From assembly GCA_024742605.1 (NCBI GenBank), contig JANSYC010000029.1, positions 1 to 49,272 on the forward strand: DNA of 49,272 bases, read 5' to 3'. Position numbers and translations under genes: made by a program. This DNA is from Alphaproteobacteria bacterium (lineage in GTDB: Bacteria > Pseudomonadota > Alphaproteobacteria > Thalassobaculales > Thalassobaculaceae). This document shows, one piece after another, positions 29,939 through 38,849 of the stretch. The notes under the pieces are model-generated. The model ran no database searches, was not told the DNA's origin, and worked only from the letters and a program-made list of their open reading frames with translations. How positions within the stretch are numbered: position 1 is the first letter of the stretch; each line of letters begins with the position of its first letter.

Positions 29939-30865
29939 ATGGCGAAGCGACCAGGTTCCTTCACAAGCGTAGCGCAACCGGCGCGCTCGCTGTGGAGCCG
30001 GTTTGCGTTCGGCATGCTGATCGCCGCGTCCTTTGGACTTATGCTGTTGGGAAAGGCGGATGTGGTTTTGGTCGAGCGGCTGCGGACCACGGTGGTGGAC
30101 GCGCTCGGCCCGATCATCGAGGTGGCGAGCAAGCCGGCGGCGTCGGTCTCCGACGCGGCCGAAGGGCTTCGGGAACTGCGGGATATTCGGGCGGACAACG
30201 CACGGCTCCAGATCGAGAACTCGAGGCTCGAACGATGGCAGCATGTGGCGCGACGGCTTGAAGCTGAGAACCGGGCGCTGCGCGCGCTCACCAATTACGT
30301 GCCGCCGCCGGCGGCGAGCTATATCACAGCACGGGTGATCGCCGATGCGGGCGGGGCCTTCGTCCGCAGTGCCATGATCAATGCGGGGCAGTCGGACGGT
30401 GTGCGCAGGGGGCTTGCGGCGGTGAGCGGGGAGGGGCTGGTCGGCGGTGTGGTCGAGGCTGGACAGCATCACGCCCGGATCCTTCTGATCACCGACCTGA
30501 ACTCTCAGATTCCCGTTCTGGTCGAGCGAACGCGCGACCCGGCCGTTCTGGTCGGCGACAACAGCCGAACGCCAGATTTGCAGTATCTGCCACAGAATGC
30601 GAGCGTGTTGAGCGGTGATCGGATCGTAACGTCCGGTCATGGCGGTGTGTTTCCCGCCGGATTGCCTGTCGGGGTGGTGAACTCGGTGGAAGAGGGCCGG
30701 ATTGAGGTTCAGCCCTATGTGGATTGGAACCGGCTTGAGTATCTTCGGCTGCTCGATTACGGGCTCGATGGTGTCGTTCAGCCAGGCCGGGGCGAGACGC
30801 CGACCTATGGGCTTATGTCCGAAACCGTGCGGCGCAAGCTTTCGATACCGGGTCTGGGCAACTGA
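29939..30865 (+). CDS. mreC: Rod shape-determining protein MreC
   Basis: A 308-aa bitopic protein: an N-terminal cytoplasmic tail, one helix at residues ~21-38 (RFAFGMLIAASFGLMLLG), a periplasmic coiled coil at ~65-115 (LRELRDIRADNARLQIENSRLERWQHVARRL shape), then the beta-domain (ARVIADAGGAFVRSAMINAG and GDRIVTSGHGGVFPAGLPVG). It links MreB filaments to PBP2. I chose ATG 29939 (MAKRPG); GTG 29879 would add 20 residues. mreD begins 4 bases after its stop. Confidence 0.92.
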   Translation: MAKRPGSFTSVAQPARSLWSRFAFGMLIAASFGLMLLGKADVVLVERLRTTVVDALGPIIEVASKPAASVSDAAEGLRELRDIRADNARLQIENSRLERWQHVARRLEAENRALRALTNYVPPPAASYITARVIADAGGAFVRSAMINAGQSDGVRRGLAAVSGEGLVGGVVEAGQHHARILLITDLNSQIPVLVERTRDPAVLVGDNSRTPDLQYLPQNASVLSGDRIVTSGHGGVFPAGLPVGVVNSVEEGRIEVQPYVDWNRLEYLRLLDYGLDGVVQPGRGETPTYGLMSETVRRKLSIPGLGN

Positions 30866-30868
30866 CTG

Positions 30869-31378
30869 ATGCGCCCCACCGCCACCCAAAGGTTTGATCA
30901 ATGGCTGCGGGATGGGACGCCGATGATGGCGATGGTGGTGTTCGCGATCCTGTCGGTCATCCCGCTGGGCATTCCCGGATATCAGACAATCGTTCCCTCC
31001 TACACCGCCATAGCGGCGTTCTACTGGGCGGTGTTTCGACCGGATCTGCAGCCGCCGTCGGCGTTGTTCCTGATTGGGGTCTTGCAGGATGTCCTCGCGG
31101 CGACGCCTCTGGGATTAACGGCGCTCACGCTTCTGATCGTCCATGCGCTAGCAATCTCGCAGCGTCGGGCGTTTCTCGGGAAGCCATTCGTTCTGGCCTG
31201 GATGGGCTTCGTCGCCATTCATGGTGTTGCCGCATTGGTGTCGTATTTGTTGATTTGCGTGATGAACGTGCGGCTGATCGACCCCGAACCGGCGATGTTT
31301 CAGTACCTCTTGACGGTGCTGATGTTTCCGCTGATCGCCTGGATCTTCGTGCGTATTCACCGGTACATCGTTCGGTGA
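30869..31378 (+). CDS. mreD: Rod shape-determining membrane protein MreD
   Basis: A 169-aa integral membrane protein with about five helices. Family-like features are the N-terminal hydrophobic segment MMAMVVFAILSVIPLGIPGY, the PSYTAIAAFYWAVFRPDLQPP loop and FLIGVLQDVLAATPLGLTALTLL. It belongs to the elongasome and works with MreC. Very tight spacing on both sides (mreC 3 bases, mrdA 4 bases) supports one operon. Confidence 0.9.
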   Translation: MRPTATQRFDQWLRDGTPMMAMVVFAILSVIPLGIPGYQTIVPSYTAIAAFYWAVFRPDLQPPSALFLIGVLQDVLAATPLGLTALTLLIVHALAISQRRAFLGKPFVLAWMGFVAIHGVAALVSYLLICVMNVRLIDPEPAMFQYLLTVLMFPLIAWIFVRIHRYIVR

Positions 31379-31382
31379 TCCC

Positions 31383-33437
31383 ATGTTGAAATCGAGTGAA
31401 CAGGACGTCCAGAAAGTCTTCACCAGGCGGGCCCTTGTCCTGGCCGGAGCAAAGCTGTCCCTGGTCGGCGCCTTGGCGGCGCGGCTCTATTATTTGCAGG
31501 TGGTTGAGGCAGAGAAGTTCGAACTGCTCAGCCGGGACAACCAGTTCAATCTTGAACTCCTGCCTCCGATCCGGGGTCGAATCCTGGATCGCAACGGCAC
31601 GCCGCTCGCAGACAATCAGGATAATTTCCGGGTTGAGATCGTCCGAGAGCAGACCGACGACGTCGCCCTCACACTCGACAAGCTGGCGTCGATCATCGAA
31701 GTGCAGGAATGGGATGTCCGTCGTGTGCTGAAGGACGTGAAGCGGAAACGCGCTTTCGTTCCGGTGACCGTGGTCGAAAATCTGAGCCGAGAGGAAATCG
31801 CCCGGGTAGCCGTCAATGCGCCCTACCTCCCGGGAATCAGGATCGAGGTCGGTCGGTCTCGCCGCTATCCGTTTGGCGAGGCGGCGGTGCACGTGACCGG
31901 ATATGTGGCGGCGGTCTCGGAGAGCGAACTGACCGGTGACCCCGTGCTGGAATTGCCGGACTTCCGGATCGGAAAGAATGGCATCGAGAAATCCCACGAC
32001 AAGGCGATGCGTGGAACCGCTGGTCAGCGTCAGGTCGAGGTCAATGCGATTGGCCGGATCATTCGCAAGCTGCCGGGCGACGAAGGACAGCCGGGCGAGG
32101 ATGTGCGGCTGACGATCGATGTCCAGTTGCAGAGATTTGCGAACGAGCGCCTGTCGCGGGGCCAGGCCAACCGCTTGCCGACGGACGATCCCCGGGCTCA
32201 AGCGGCCTTGGGACAGGCGTCGGCGGATGTCGTCGAAGCGCATATCGACAGAGCTACCGTTTTGGTCGATGACGACGGTGCCGTCGTGGAACCGGAAAGC
32301 GGAGCCGCCGTGGTCATCGATGTGCATTCCGGCGAACTGCTGGCCCTGTCGTCTGTGCCCGGCTACGACCCCAATCCGTTCAATCACGGGCTGTCTGCCA
32401 AGGATTGGGAGCGGCTACTGTCAAATCCGCGCGCGCCTTTGAACAACAAGGCGGTCACGGGGCAGTACCCTCCAGGCTCGACCTTCAAGATGCTTACCTG
32501 CCTTGCGGCCCTGGATGCCGGCTTGGCGAGTGCTGATACCCGTTTTTTCTGTCCCGGCCATCTCGAGTTGGGCGACACCCGGTTCCACTGCTGGAAGCGG
32601 CCCGGGCATGGCTGGTTGGATATGAAGGCTGCGCTGGCGCAAAGCTGCGATGTCTACATGTACGAACTCGGTAAGCGTATGGGAATCGACAAGATTCACG
32701 CGATGGGAAAGCGGCTCGGCCTCGGCGGGAAGCTAGGTATAGACTTGCCCGGGGAACGCGAGGGCTTGATGCCGAGCCGCGACTGGAAACTCGCGACCCG
32801 TGGCGTGCCTTGGCAGCAGGGCGAGACGCTGGTCTCATCGATCGGTCAGGGGTTTGTCCTGACGACGCCGCTGCAGTTGGCGACCATGACGGCGCGCATG
32901 GTGAATGGCGGCTTCAAGGTCAAGCCGACTTTGGTCAAGCGCCCAGCCACCGGAGGAGGAGACGCAGCGGCAACCTTTGAGTCGACGGGGTTGGATCCGC
33001 GTCATCTCGAAGAGATCAGATTGGCGATGAGCGAAGTCGTCAATGGGGACCGTGGGACCGCGCGGGGCGTTCAGGGCTCCGAAGATGACGTGAAGATCGG
33101 CGGCAAGACCGGCACTGCGCAGGTGCGTCGGATTACGATGGCAGAGCGTCTCGCCGGGATCACCAAGAACGAGGACCGGCCGTGGGCGCACCGCGATCAT
33201 GCGCTGTTTGTCGGGTTCGGGCCGGTGGAAGCCCCGCGTTACGCCGTCGCGACCGTCGTCGAACACGGGGGCGGCGGTTCTACCATGGCGGCCCCGATCG
33301 CCTCCGACATTCTGCGGGAAGCCATTCGTATCGATCCGCTACGTGGCGGTTTGACCCGCAGGGGCACACCAGCCGGCGACCCGCTTCAGGAAGCCGACCA
33401 GCAGGGCGGCTCTCGCGATTCCGCTGATCGGGGCTGA
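31383..33437 (+). CDS. mrdA: Penicillin-binding protein 2, elongation transpeptidase
   Basis: A 684-aa class B PBP. A membrane anchor is at residues ~18-38 and the pedestal domain follows (LELLPPIRGRILDRNGTPLADN). The transpeptidase motifs are S366 in PPGSTFKMLTCLAALD, SxN-like SCDVYMYE, and KTG in GGKTGTAQV. It crosslinks new peptidoglycan during lateral growth together with RodA. The C-terminal ~30 residues are polar and low in complexity (GGLTRRGTPAGDPLQEADQQGG). rodA starts one base after the stop. Confidence 0.95.
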   Translation: MLKSSEQDVQKVFTRRALVLAGAKLSLVGALAARLYYLQVVEAEKFELLSRDNQFNLELLPPIRGRILDRNGTPLADNQDNFRVEIVREQTDDVALTLDKLASIIEVQEWDVRRVLKDVKRKRAFVPVTVVENLSREEIARVAVNAPYLPGIRIEVGRSRRYPFGEAAVHVTGYVAAVSESELTGDPVLELPDFRIGKNGIEKSHDKAMRGTAGQRQVEVNAIGRIIRKLPGDEGQPGEDVRLTIDVQLQRFANERLSRGQANRLPTDDPRAQAALGQASADVVEAHIDRATVLVDDDGAVVEPESGAAVVIDVHSGELLALSSVPGYDPNPFNHGLSAKDWERLLSNPRAPLNNKAVTGQYPPGSTFKMLTCLAALDAGLASADTRFFCPGHLELGDTRFHCWKRPGHGWLDMKAALAQSCDVYMYELGKRMGIDKIHAMGKRLGLGGKLGIDLPGEREGLMPSRDWKLATRGVPWQQGETLVSSIGQGFVLTTPLQLATMTARMVNGGFKVKPTLVKRPATGGGDAAATFESTGLDPRHLEEIRLAMSEVVNGDRGTARGVQGSEDDVKIGGKTGTAQVRRITMAERLAGITKNEDRPWAHRDHALFVGFGPVEAPRYAVATVVEHGGGGSTMAAPIASDILREAIRIDPLRGGLTRRGTPAGDPLQEADQQGGSRDSADRG

Positions 33438-33438
33438 C

Positions 33439-34599
33439 ATGGCGGTGAGCAGCTTTCGATCAGACGGACTGAACCAACCGGAACTCACCTTCGGGCAGAA
33501 GCTCGCCAGCTTGAATTGGATGCTGGTGCTGCTGATCACGATGATCGCTGGGATCGGCTTTCTGATGCTGTTCTCGGCCGCGAACGGCGACGTGTACCCG
33601 TGGGCGGTCCGGCACGCCATTCGGTACGGGGTCTGCCTGATGGTCATGGTGACCATTGCGATGGTCGACATCCGATTCTGGATCCGGTCGGCCTATATCG
33701 GGTACGTCTTGGTTCTGGCTCTCTTGCTCCTGGTCGAGATCATGGGTGAGATCGGCATGGGCGCCCAGAGATGGATCGATCTGGGCGTGGTGCAGTTGCA
33801 GCCGTCGGAATTGATGAAGATCGCGCTTGTGCTGGCCCTGGCCCGGTTCTTCCATGGCGTCAGCTATGAGGAGGTTGGAAATCCGTTGACACTGCTGGTG
33901 CCCTTACTGCTGATCGCATTGCCGGCGGTCCTGGTCCTTCGGCAACCGGATCTGGGCACTGCTCTGATGATGTTGGCGGGCTCGGGGGCGATTTTCTTCC
34001 TGGCGGGTGTTCGGATCTGGAAGTTCATGCTGGTCATCGCAGCGGGTTTGGCGGCGGTTCCCATCGCCTGGCAGTTCCTGCGCGGTTACCAAAAGCAGCG
34101 CATCCTGACCTTCCTGGATCCTGAGAGCGACCCGCTTGGGTCCGGTTATCATATTCTGCAGTCGAAGATCGCGCTCGGGTCCGGCGGTATGTTCGGTAAG
34201 GGATTCCTTAAGGGCAGCCAAAGCCATCTGAACTTTCTTCCCGAAAAACAGACGGACTTCATCTTTACCATGTTGGCGGAGGAGTTCGGCATGGTCGGTG
34301 GGCTGGCGATGCTGGGGTTGTATGTGCTGACCATCGCATACGGGTTCGCCATTGCCATTCGGTGCCGAAGCCAGTTCGGACGGCTTGTCGCGATGGGCGT
34401 CACCACCACGCTGTTCCTCTACCTGTTCATCAACGTCGCAATGGTGATGGGGTTGATACCTGTCGTCGGGGTCCCCTTACCTCTGATCTCCTATGGGGGG
34501 ACCGCAATGCTGACGATGATGATCGGGCTGGGACTTTTGCTCGGAGTATCGATCCACCGCGATGTGCGGATCGCGCGGTCCGGCGTCGACGAGGAATAG
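33439..34599 (+). CDS. rodA: RodA, SEDS-family peptidoglycan polymerase
   Basis: A 386-aa SEDS glycosyltransferase with ten predicted membrane helices. Signature stretches are RWIDLGVVQLQPSELMKIALVLALARFFH, LRQPDLGTALMMLAGSGAIFFLAG and the C-terminal MVMGLIPVVGVPLPLISYGGTAMLT. It polymerises glycan strands and partners with the PBP2 encoded just upstream. Length and motifs are typical of RodA rather than FtsW, as the mre/mrdA context confirms. Confidence 0.96.
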   Translation: MAVSSFRSDGLNQPELTFGQKLASLNWMLVLLITMIAGIGFLMLFSAANGDVYPWAVRHAIRYGVCLMVMVTIAMVDIRFWIRSAYIGYVLVLALLLLVEIMGEIGMGAQRWIDLGVVQLQPSELMKIALVLALARFFHGVSYEEVGNPLTLLVPLLLIALPAVLVLRQPDLGTALMMLAGSGAIFFLAGVRIWKFMLVIAAGLAAVPIAWQFLRGYQKQRILTFLDPESDPLGSGYHILQSKIALGSGGMFGKGFLKGSQSHLNFLPEKQTDFIFTMLAEEFGMVGGLAMLGLYVLTIAYGFAIAIRCRSQFGRLVAMGVTTTLFLYLFINVAMVMGLIPVVGVPLPLISYGGTAMLTMMIGLGLLLGVSIHRDVRIARSGVDEE

Positions 34600-34696
34600 C
34601 TTTATCGGGGGATTCGCTTCGTAGACTGGCCTTTTCGCGGTCTTTGAATTAAAGAAACCATATGAGTTCGATTGGCATCATAAGCGGGCAAGAGTT

Positions 34697-35032
34697 ATGA
34701 GTGGTCTGGGCGTTCTGGAACAAAGACTGATTAAGGCGCGTCAGGTGATCACGAGGCGCGGGGATCCCGGCAAACGAGTCTACTTTGTGATGAGCGGATC
34801 GATCCAGGTCGCCGGCGGATCGGAGTCTGGAGTTCTCGAAAAGGGAAAAATGTTCGGCCGCATTGATATTCTGTTGGGACAGGATGATGTCGGGTCGTAT
34901 ACGCAAACGGCGACCGCGTTGACCGAGTCCAAGCTGATGTTCGCCGACGCCGCCCAGTTACGTGAGGAAATTGAGAAAGCCTCGCCGACCGTTCGCACGC
35001 TGTTGGAGCACGCGCTTCAGACCTCTACCTGA
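34697..35032 (+). CDS. Small stand-alone cyclic-nucleotide-binding-fold protein
   Basis: A 111-aa protein that looks like a single cNMP-binding (CAP-effector) beta-roll: VITRRGDPGKRVYFVMSGSIQVAGG is the typical beta-roll with GSIQV, followed by GKMFGRIDILLGQ. The phosphate-binding cassette is not clearly complete (no canonical RxA pair), so ligand binding is uncertain. It has no DNA-binding or kinase domain. It lies 97 bases after rodA and may be co-transcribed with the shape operon. Inferred role: a small regulatory or adaptor protein. Confidence 0.7.
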   Translation: MSGLGVLEQRLIKARQVITRRGDPGKRVYFVMSGSIQVAGGSESGVLEKGKMFGRIDILLGQDDVGSYTQTATALTESKLMFADAAQLREEIEKASPTVRTLLEHALQTST

Positions 35033-35071
35033 CTGCGGAACATTTCTGAGCACTGATCTCCTGGGCAGCAG

Positions 35072-35096
35072 ATCGGGCGCGACGTCCCCGCCCGAT
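35072..35096. terminator. Weak hairpin between convergent genes
   Basis: ATCGGGC and GCCCGAT form a perfect 7-bp stem with an 11-base loop in the gap between the cNMP-fold gene and the opposing 35150 gene. No T-run follows on either strand, so this is a weak terminator candidate. Confidence 0.3.
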
Positions 35097-35149
35097 GAGT
35101 GAACGGGAATTCGGACGCACGTTTCCGGTCCCGTGCTCTACCGGGATCC

Positions 35150-36307
35150 CTATTCCGTTTTCGTCAGTTCGACCAGATCGGACCAAAGATCGACCATGTG
35201 CTCGGGGCTGTATTGAGCGCGATCAATGAATTTCAAATACTGTTCCACACAACTGTCCAAGATCGAGATCGTGCTGCCGAGAAACCAAAACAGGTCCTCG
35301 GCGATCCCGAAGAACTGTCGGAACTCGGTCGGGTTCTCACCCTTCACGAAGAAGTCGTCGTAGACCTTGTGATACCGGGACATCACCGAGTTGAGATCCT
35401 CGCGATGCGCCTGGATCCGGGCCATCGGGACCTTCCAGTCGGTCGTCACCGAGCCATTGTAGATCCGGGTGGATCGATCCTTTGAAAACTTGTCGAGGGC
35501 GGTCATGAGCTTCAGCAAATCCGCCTGCATATTGCTGATCTTGTAGTCGTAGTAGACGATGCCTTTCCAGGCGTAATACAGGGCGCCGGCGTCGTCGGTT
35601 TCAATCCGAAGCGCCATGGTCAGTGGCTTCAGGGTCTCGACATCCACGGCCTCCCACATCTTCTCGACCAGCCTCAGTGTGACCACCTCCAACTGATCAT
35701 CCGTGGAGGAGGCGCCCTGAAACGCGATGCGGGCCAGCGGGCGGAACTTCGAGATAATGCTGTTCTTGATGGTCTGCCATTCTTCGATCGGGATCTGCAG
35801 ATACATCTCGTCGATTTCGAGATCGTTGATTTCGAACTTATCCCGGATCAGGAACGGATCGAGCGAGGGCAGCGAATCGAACATCTTCAAGATGTTCAGA
35901 TCGTGCTCGCGGACCTCCTCAGGCTGGGAGCCGAGGAAATGGTCGTCCAGCTTTCGTTCGAAATTGGCTTCGCCCACATAGACAGATTTTCCGCCTACCC
36001 GGTTCTTGTCCTGGACAACATACTCATCGGAATAGGGAAAATGGACCTTGGTCGCGAGTTGGTGCGGGCGCAGCACATTCTTCATGTGCGACGGCACAAC
36101 CTCCTTGCTGATGATGCAGAGATTCATCGTGTCCGTATAGAACAAGGGCCGGAACGGTTTGCCCTGCTGCGTCGCCTGCTTGGTCATCCGAAAGCAGTTG
36201 AACACGCGCGTATTGATCCGCGGCTGTTTCTGGGCACCACTTTTGGAGATGCGCAAGGAGCGCCCACGGGCCACCATGCGATCCAGTAGTTCTTTGTTTT
36301 TATCCAT
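35150..36307 (-). CDS. Conserved-looking protein of unknown function, 385 aa
   Basis: A soluble-looking 385-aa protein I do not recognise. It has no signal peptide or membrane helix. It is rich in acidic and aromatic residues, with many helices expected. Stretches such as EMYLQIPIEEWQTIKNSIISKFRPLARIAFQGASSTDD and YYAWKGIVYYDYKISNMQADLLKLM suggest an all-alpha C-terminal half. The N-terminal ~30 residues are basic (RMVARGRSLRISKSGAQKQ shape). ATG 36307 is preferred to GTG 36310 because AAGG is better spaced. It stands alone beside an AT-rich regulatory region. Confidence 0.8.
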   Translation of the reverse strand: MDKNKELLDRMVARGRSLRISKSGAQKQPRINTRVFNCFRMTKQATQQGKPFRPLFYTDTMNLCIISKEVVPSHMKNVLRPHQLATKVHFPYSDEYVVQDKNRVGGKSVYVGEANFERKLDDHFLGSQPEEVREHDLNILKMFDSLPSLDPFLIRDKFEINDLEIDEMYLQIPIEEWQTIKNSIISKFRPLARIAFQGASSTDDQLEVVTLRLVEKMWEAVDVETLKPLTMALRIETDDAGALYYAWKGIVYYDYKISNMQADLLKLMTALDKFSKDRSTRIYNGSVTTDWKVPMARIQAHREDLNSVMSRYHKVYDDFFVKGENPTEFRQFFGIAEDLFWFLGSTISILDSCVEQYLKFIDRAQYSPEHMVDLWSDLVELTKTE

Positions 36308-36742
36308 CACTGCCTTATCTCTGAGTGCTTCTGCACACCTATGGCGGTAGGTTTATAGATCCACGCTTTGCGTTAGTTGTTTTCCGGTGCGGACCGGAAT
36401 TGGTTTAGTCGATTCATGCACATCTCTAGTCAATTTAGCGATGTTAGACACGAAAATTTTAAGTTCAGATTAACGATACCAAGTTTCACCGACCATTGCT
36501 TTGTTTTTAATAAAATTTTCGATGGATGGGAAGCAACGTCAGGGTCGCATCCGTGACGACTCGGCCGCGCGGTCGGACACGGGTCAACTGACATCGTCGA
36601 AGGAACTGGTCCGGGCTGGGATTTCCCTTGAACCCCCAGGGCCCTCGTTGCCATCTATGTTATGGAAGTGAAGCGTCGGCATTGCAGCAGGGCGCTACAC
36701 CACCCTGCCGCATGCAGGATCAAAAACTCAGGGAGCCGTGTG
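36308..36742. promoter_or_regulatory. AT-rich divergent intergenic region with long-range inverted repeat
   Basis: About 435 bases, clearly more AT-rich than the surroundings over 36440-36530. It holds an exact 10-base inverted repeat CGAAAATTTT (36451-36460) and AAAATTTTCG (36512-36521), and a smaller TTCCGG-N6-CCGGAA at 36382-36399. It separates the unknown minus gene from the peroxiredoxin. No gene or RNA was recognised; it probably carries both promoters. Confidence 0.45.
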
Positions 36743-37405
36743 ATGAGCTTACGCATTGGAGATACCGCGCCCAATTTCACCGCCAAGACCACGGAAGGAA
36801 CGATCGATTTCCACGAGTGGATCGGGGACAGCTGGGCTGTGATGTTCTCGCATCCCAAAGACTTCACACCGGTCTGCACGACCGAGCTTGGCTATATGGC
36901 CAAACTGAAGCCGGAGTTCGACAAGCGGAACACCAAGATCATTGGGCTGAGCGTGGATCCGGTCGATCGCCATGCTGAATGGGCGAAGGACATTGAGGAA
37001 ACTCAGGGGACGGCACCGAATTATCCCATGATCGGCGACACGGATCTTGCGGTTTCCAAGGCGTACAACATGCTTCCGGCGGACGAGACCGGGACCTCGG
37101 AGGGGCGCACGGCCGCTACCAATGCGACGGTTCGCAATGTCTTCATGATCGGCCCTGACAAGAAGATCAAACTGATCCTGGCTTATCCCATGAGCACGGG
37201 GCGCAATTTTGACGAAGTCCTTCGGGTGCTCGACTCGATCCAACTGACCGCCAAACACCAGGTCGCCACTCCGGTGAACTGGAAGAACGGCGAAGACGTG
37301 ATCATCGTTCCGGCGGTTTCCGACGAGGCCGCGAAGGAGAAATTCCCCGGTGGCTGGAAGACCATAAAGCCATATCTGCGGGTTCTGCCCCAGCCCACGA
37401 GCTAG
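36743..37405 (+). CDS. 1-Cys peroxiredoxin (Prx6 type)
   Basis: A 220-aa peroxiredoxin of the Prx6/1-Cys subgroup, reducing peroxides. The peroxidatic Cys45 lies in HPKDFTPVCTTELG, preceded by the PNFTAKTTEG type of N-terminus. The long C-terminal extension with TPVNWKNGEDVIIVPAVSDEAAKEKFPGGWK is diagnostic of this group, and no resolving Cys is apparent. ATG 36743 has AGGGAG upstream. Single gene ending in a strong hairpin. Confidence 0.93.
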   Translation: MSLRIGDTAPNFTAKTTEGTIDFHEWIGDSWAVMFSHPKDFTPVCTTELGYMAKLKPEFDKRNTKIIGLSVDPVDRHAEWAKDIEETQGTAPNYPMIGDTDLAVSKAYNMLPADETGTSEGRTAATNATVRNVFMIGPDKKIKLILAYPMSTGRNFDEVLRVLDSIQLTAKHQVATPVNWKNGEDVIIVPAVSDEAAKEKFPGGWKTIKPYLRVLPQPTS

Positions 37406-37413
37406 ATCCGACG

Positions 37414-37456
37414 AACCACGTGCTTTCGGCGCAGCCAGTTCCGAGAGCACGTGGTT
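37414..37456 (+). terminator. Strong hairpin after the peroxiredoxin gene
   Basis: A 16-bp stem (37414-37429 with 37441-37456, one G-U pair) around an 11-base loop, beginning AACCACGTGCT. It starts 9 bases after the stop. The T-run is short (GGTTTCC), but the stem is long enough to end transcription and would work on both strands. Confidence 0.65.
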
Positions 37457-37658
37457 TCCAAATCCGATGTGAGTTTAGTCCCCGATCATAGATTTATGTT
37501 AAGATTGAATTTTCTGTCTTTGGGTTGAGTGCGTGATTTAAGCATCGGACCCTTAGCCGACAAATCGAGAGCTTCCCACCTGACGCTGGTGCTTTGACGT
37601 CGATCTGGCTTCGTGGGTTAATCGCGGATCGTCCCGTATTTCGATTTAGGAGGGGGTT

Positions 37659-38822
37659 ATGTCTCAGTTCGAGTTCAACCGACGTATGTTTCTGCAAAGT
37701 GCCGCTGCCACCGTGGGAGTTGCGGCCGCGTCGCGCATGGCTCCGGCCTTTGCCGCAGGGGATGAAATCCGTCTCTGGTCGGCGCCGATCATGCGGCCGT
37801 TCGACACCTGGGAGCCGTTTGAGAAGGCCTCTGGCGTCAAGATCGCCTGGAGCCCGAAGAGCGCCAGCGCCGACGAAGCCTTGTCCAAGATGATGGTCGG
37901 TGACGGAAAGAAACTCTACGACGCGTTCACAGACAATGGCGGCGGCATGGAGGACGCGATGGCCCAGAACGGCGTGATCGCCGAGCTGGACACCTCGCGC
38001 ATGAAGAATTGGGGTCTGCTCCGTGCCGAAGTGGCGGATCCCAAGGGCGCCGCGGGGCATTCGATCCGATCCGACGGCAAGGTCTACGCGGTCCCCTATA
38101 TCGCGAACGCCGACAGCCTTGCGTACAACAAGACGGAACTCGGTCAGGATTACGATAGCTGGGAAGTTCTGTTCAGCCCGGAAATGAAGGGCAAGGTTGC
38201 CCTGCAGAACGATTTCGGACCGACCATGACGGTCACGGCGATTTATCTGCATGCCAAGGGCATGATGGATATCAAGGACCGGTCCAACATGACCAAGGAC
38301 GAGGTCCAGGGCGTGGCTGAGTTCCTGATCGAGAAGAAAAAGGACGGCCAGTTCCGTACCTTCTGGAACGGGTTCCAGCAGGGCGTCGATCTGTTGGCCT
38401 CCGGCGAAGTGATGATGATGTCCTGTTGGGAGCCGATTCAGCGGGTTGCCGCCAAGAAGTCCGGGCAGAACGTGGTCTACGGCACCATGAAAGAGGGCCA
38501 TCAGGTCTGGAACAACGTGGTTATGCTGACCCAGGACGCGGCCGATCGCGGCGTGGACGAGGCCTTCTACAAGATGGCAGATACCTGCCTGTCTCCCTGG
38601 TACACCACCCGCCAGCTCTCCCGCTTCGGCTTCGCGTCTCTGACCACCGGTATGGTCGAGTACTTGGAGGCGCATCCGGACGATTTCGATGTGGCAAACC
38701 TGAAAGAGACTCTGGAACTGAAGAATCAGCGCTACGCCGTGAAGGGCAATGCGTGGCAGAACGTCTACCCGACGGAATTGCGGGCCTATCAGGAGTGGTG
38801 GTCCCGCGTTCAAGCTGCCTGA
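37659..38822 (+). CDS. Tat-exported substrate-binding protein of a polyamine-type ABC importer
   Basis: A 387-aa PotD/PotF-like periplasmic binding protein. The N-terminus carries a twin-arginine signal (FNRRMFLQSAAATVGVAAA, cleavage probably after AFAA). The body has the class D solute-binding features (PYIANADSLAYNKTELGQDYDSWEVLF and EVMMMSCWEP). By family it binds polyamines or similar cations; the ligand is not certain. It is preceded by a strong AGGAGGGGG ribosome site and heads a four-gene import operon. Confidence 0.88.
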   Translation: MSQFEFNRRMFLQSAAATVGVAAASRMAPAFAAGDEIRLWSAPIMRPFDTWEPFEKASGVKIAWSPKSASADEALSKMMVGDGKKLYDAFTDNGGGMEDAMAQNGVIAELDTSRMKNWGLLRAEVADPKGAAGHSIRSDGKVYAVPYIANADSLAYNKTELGQDYDSWEVLFSPEMKGKVALQNDFGPTMTVTAIYLHAKGMMDIKDRSNMTKDEVQGVAEFLIEKKKDGQFRTFWNGFQQGVDLLASGEVMMMSCWEPIQRVAAKKSGQNVVYGTMKEGHQVWNNVVMLTQDAADRGVDEAFYKMADTCLSPWYTTRQLSRFGFASLTTGMVEYLEAHPDDFDVANLKETLELKNQRYAVKGNAWQNVYPTELRAYQEWWSRVQAA

Positions 38823-38849
38823 TCCAACCCAGGACCGGATAACGCAGGC

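Noticed and set aside
31125-32387. A 420-codon minus-strand frame opposite mreD/mrdA
   Set aside because: Same reason: low-complexity His/Arg/Gln-rich composition and no ribosome site, typical of an antisense shadow.
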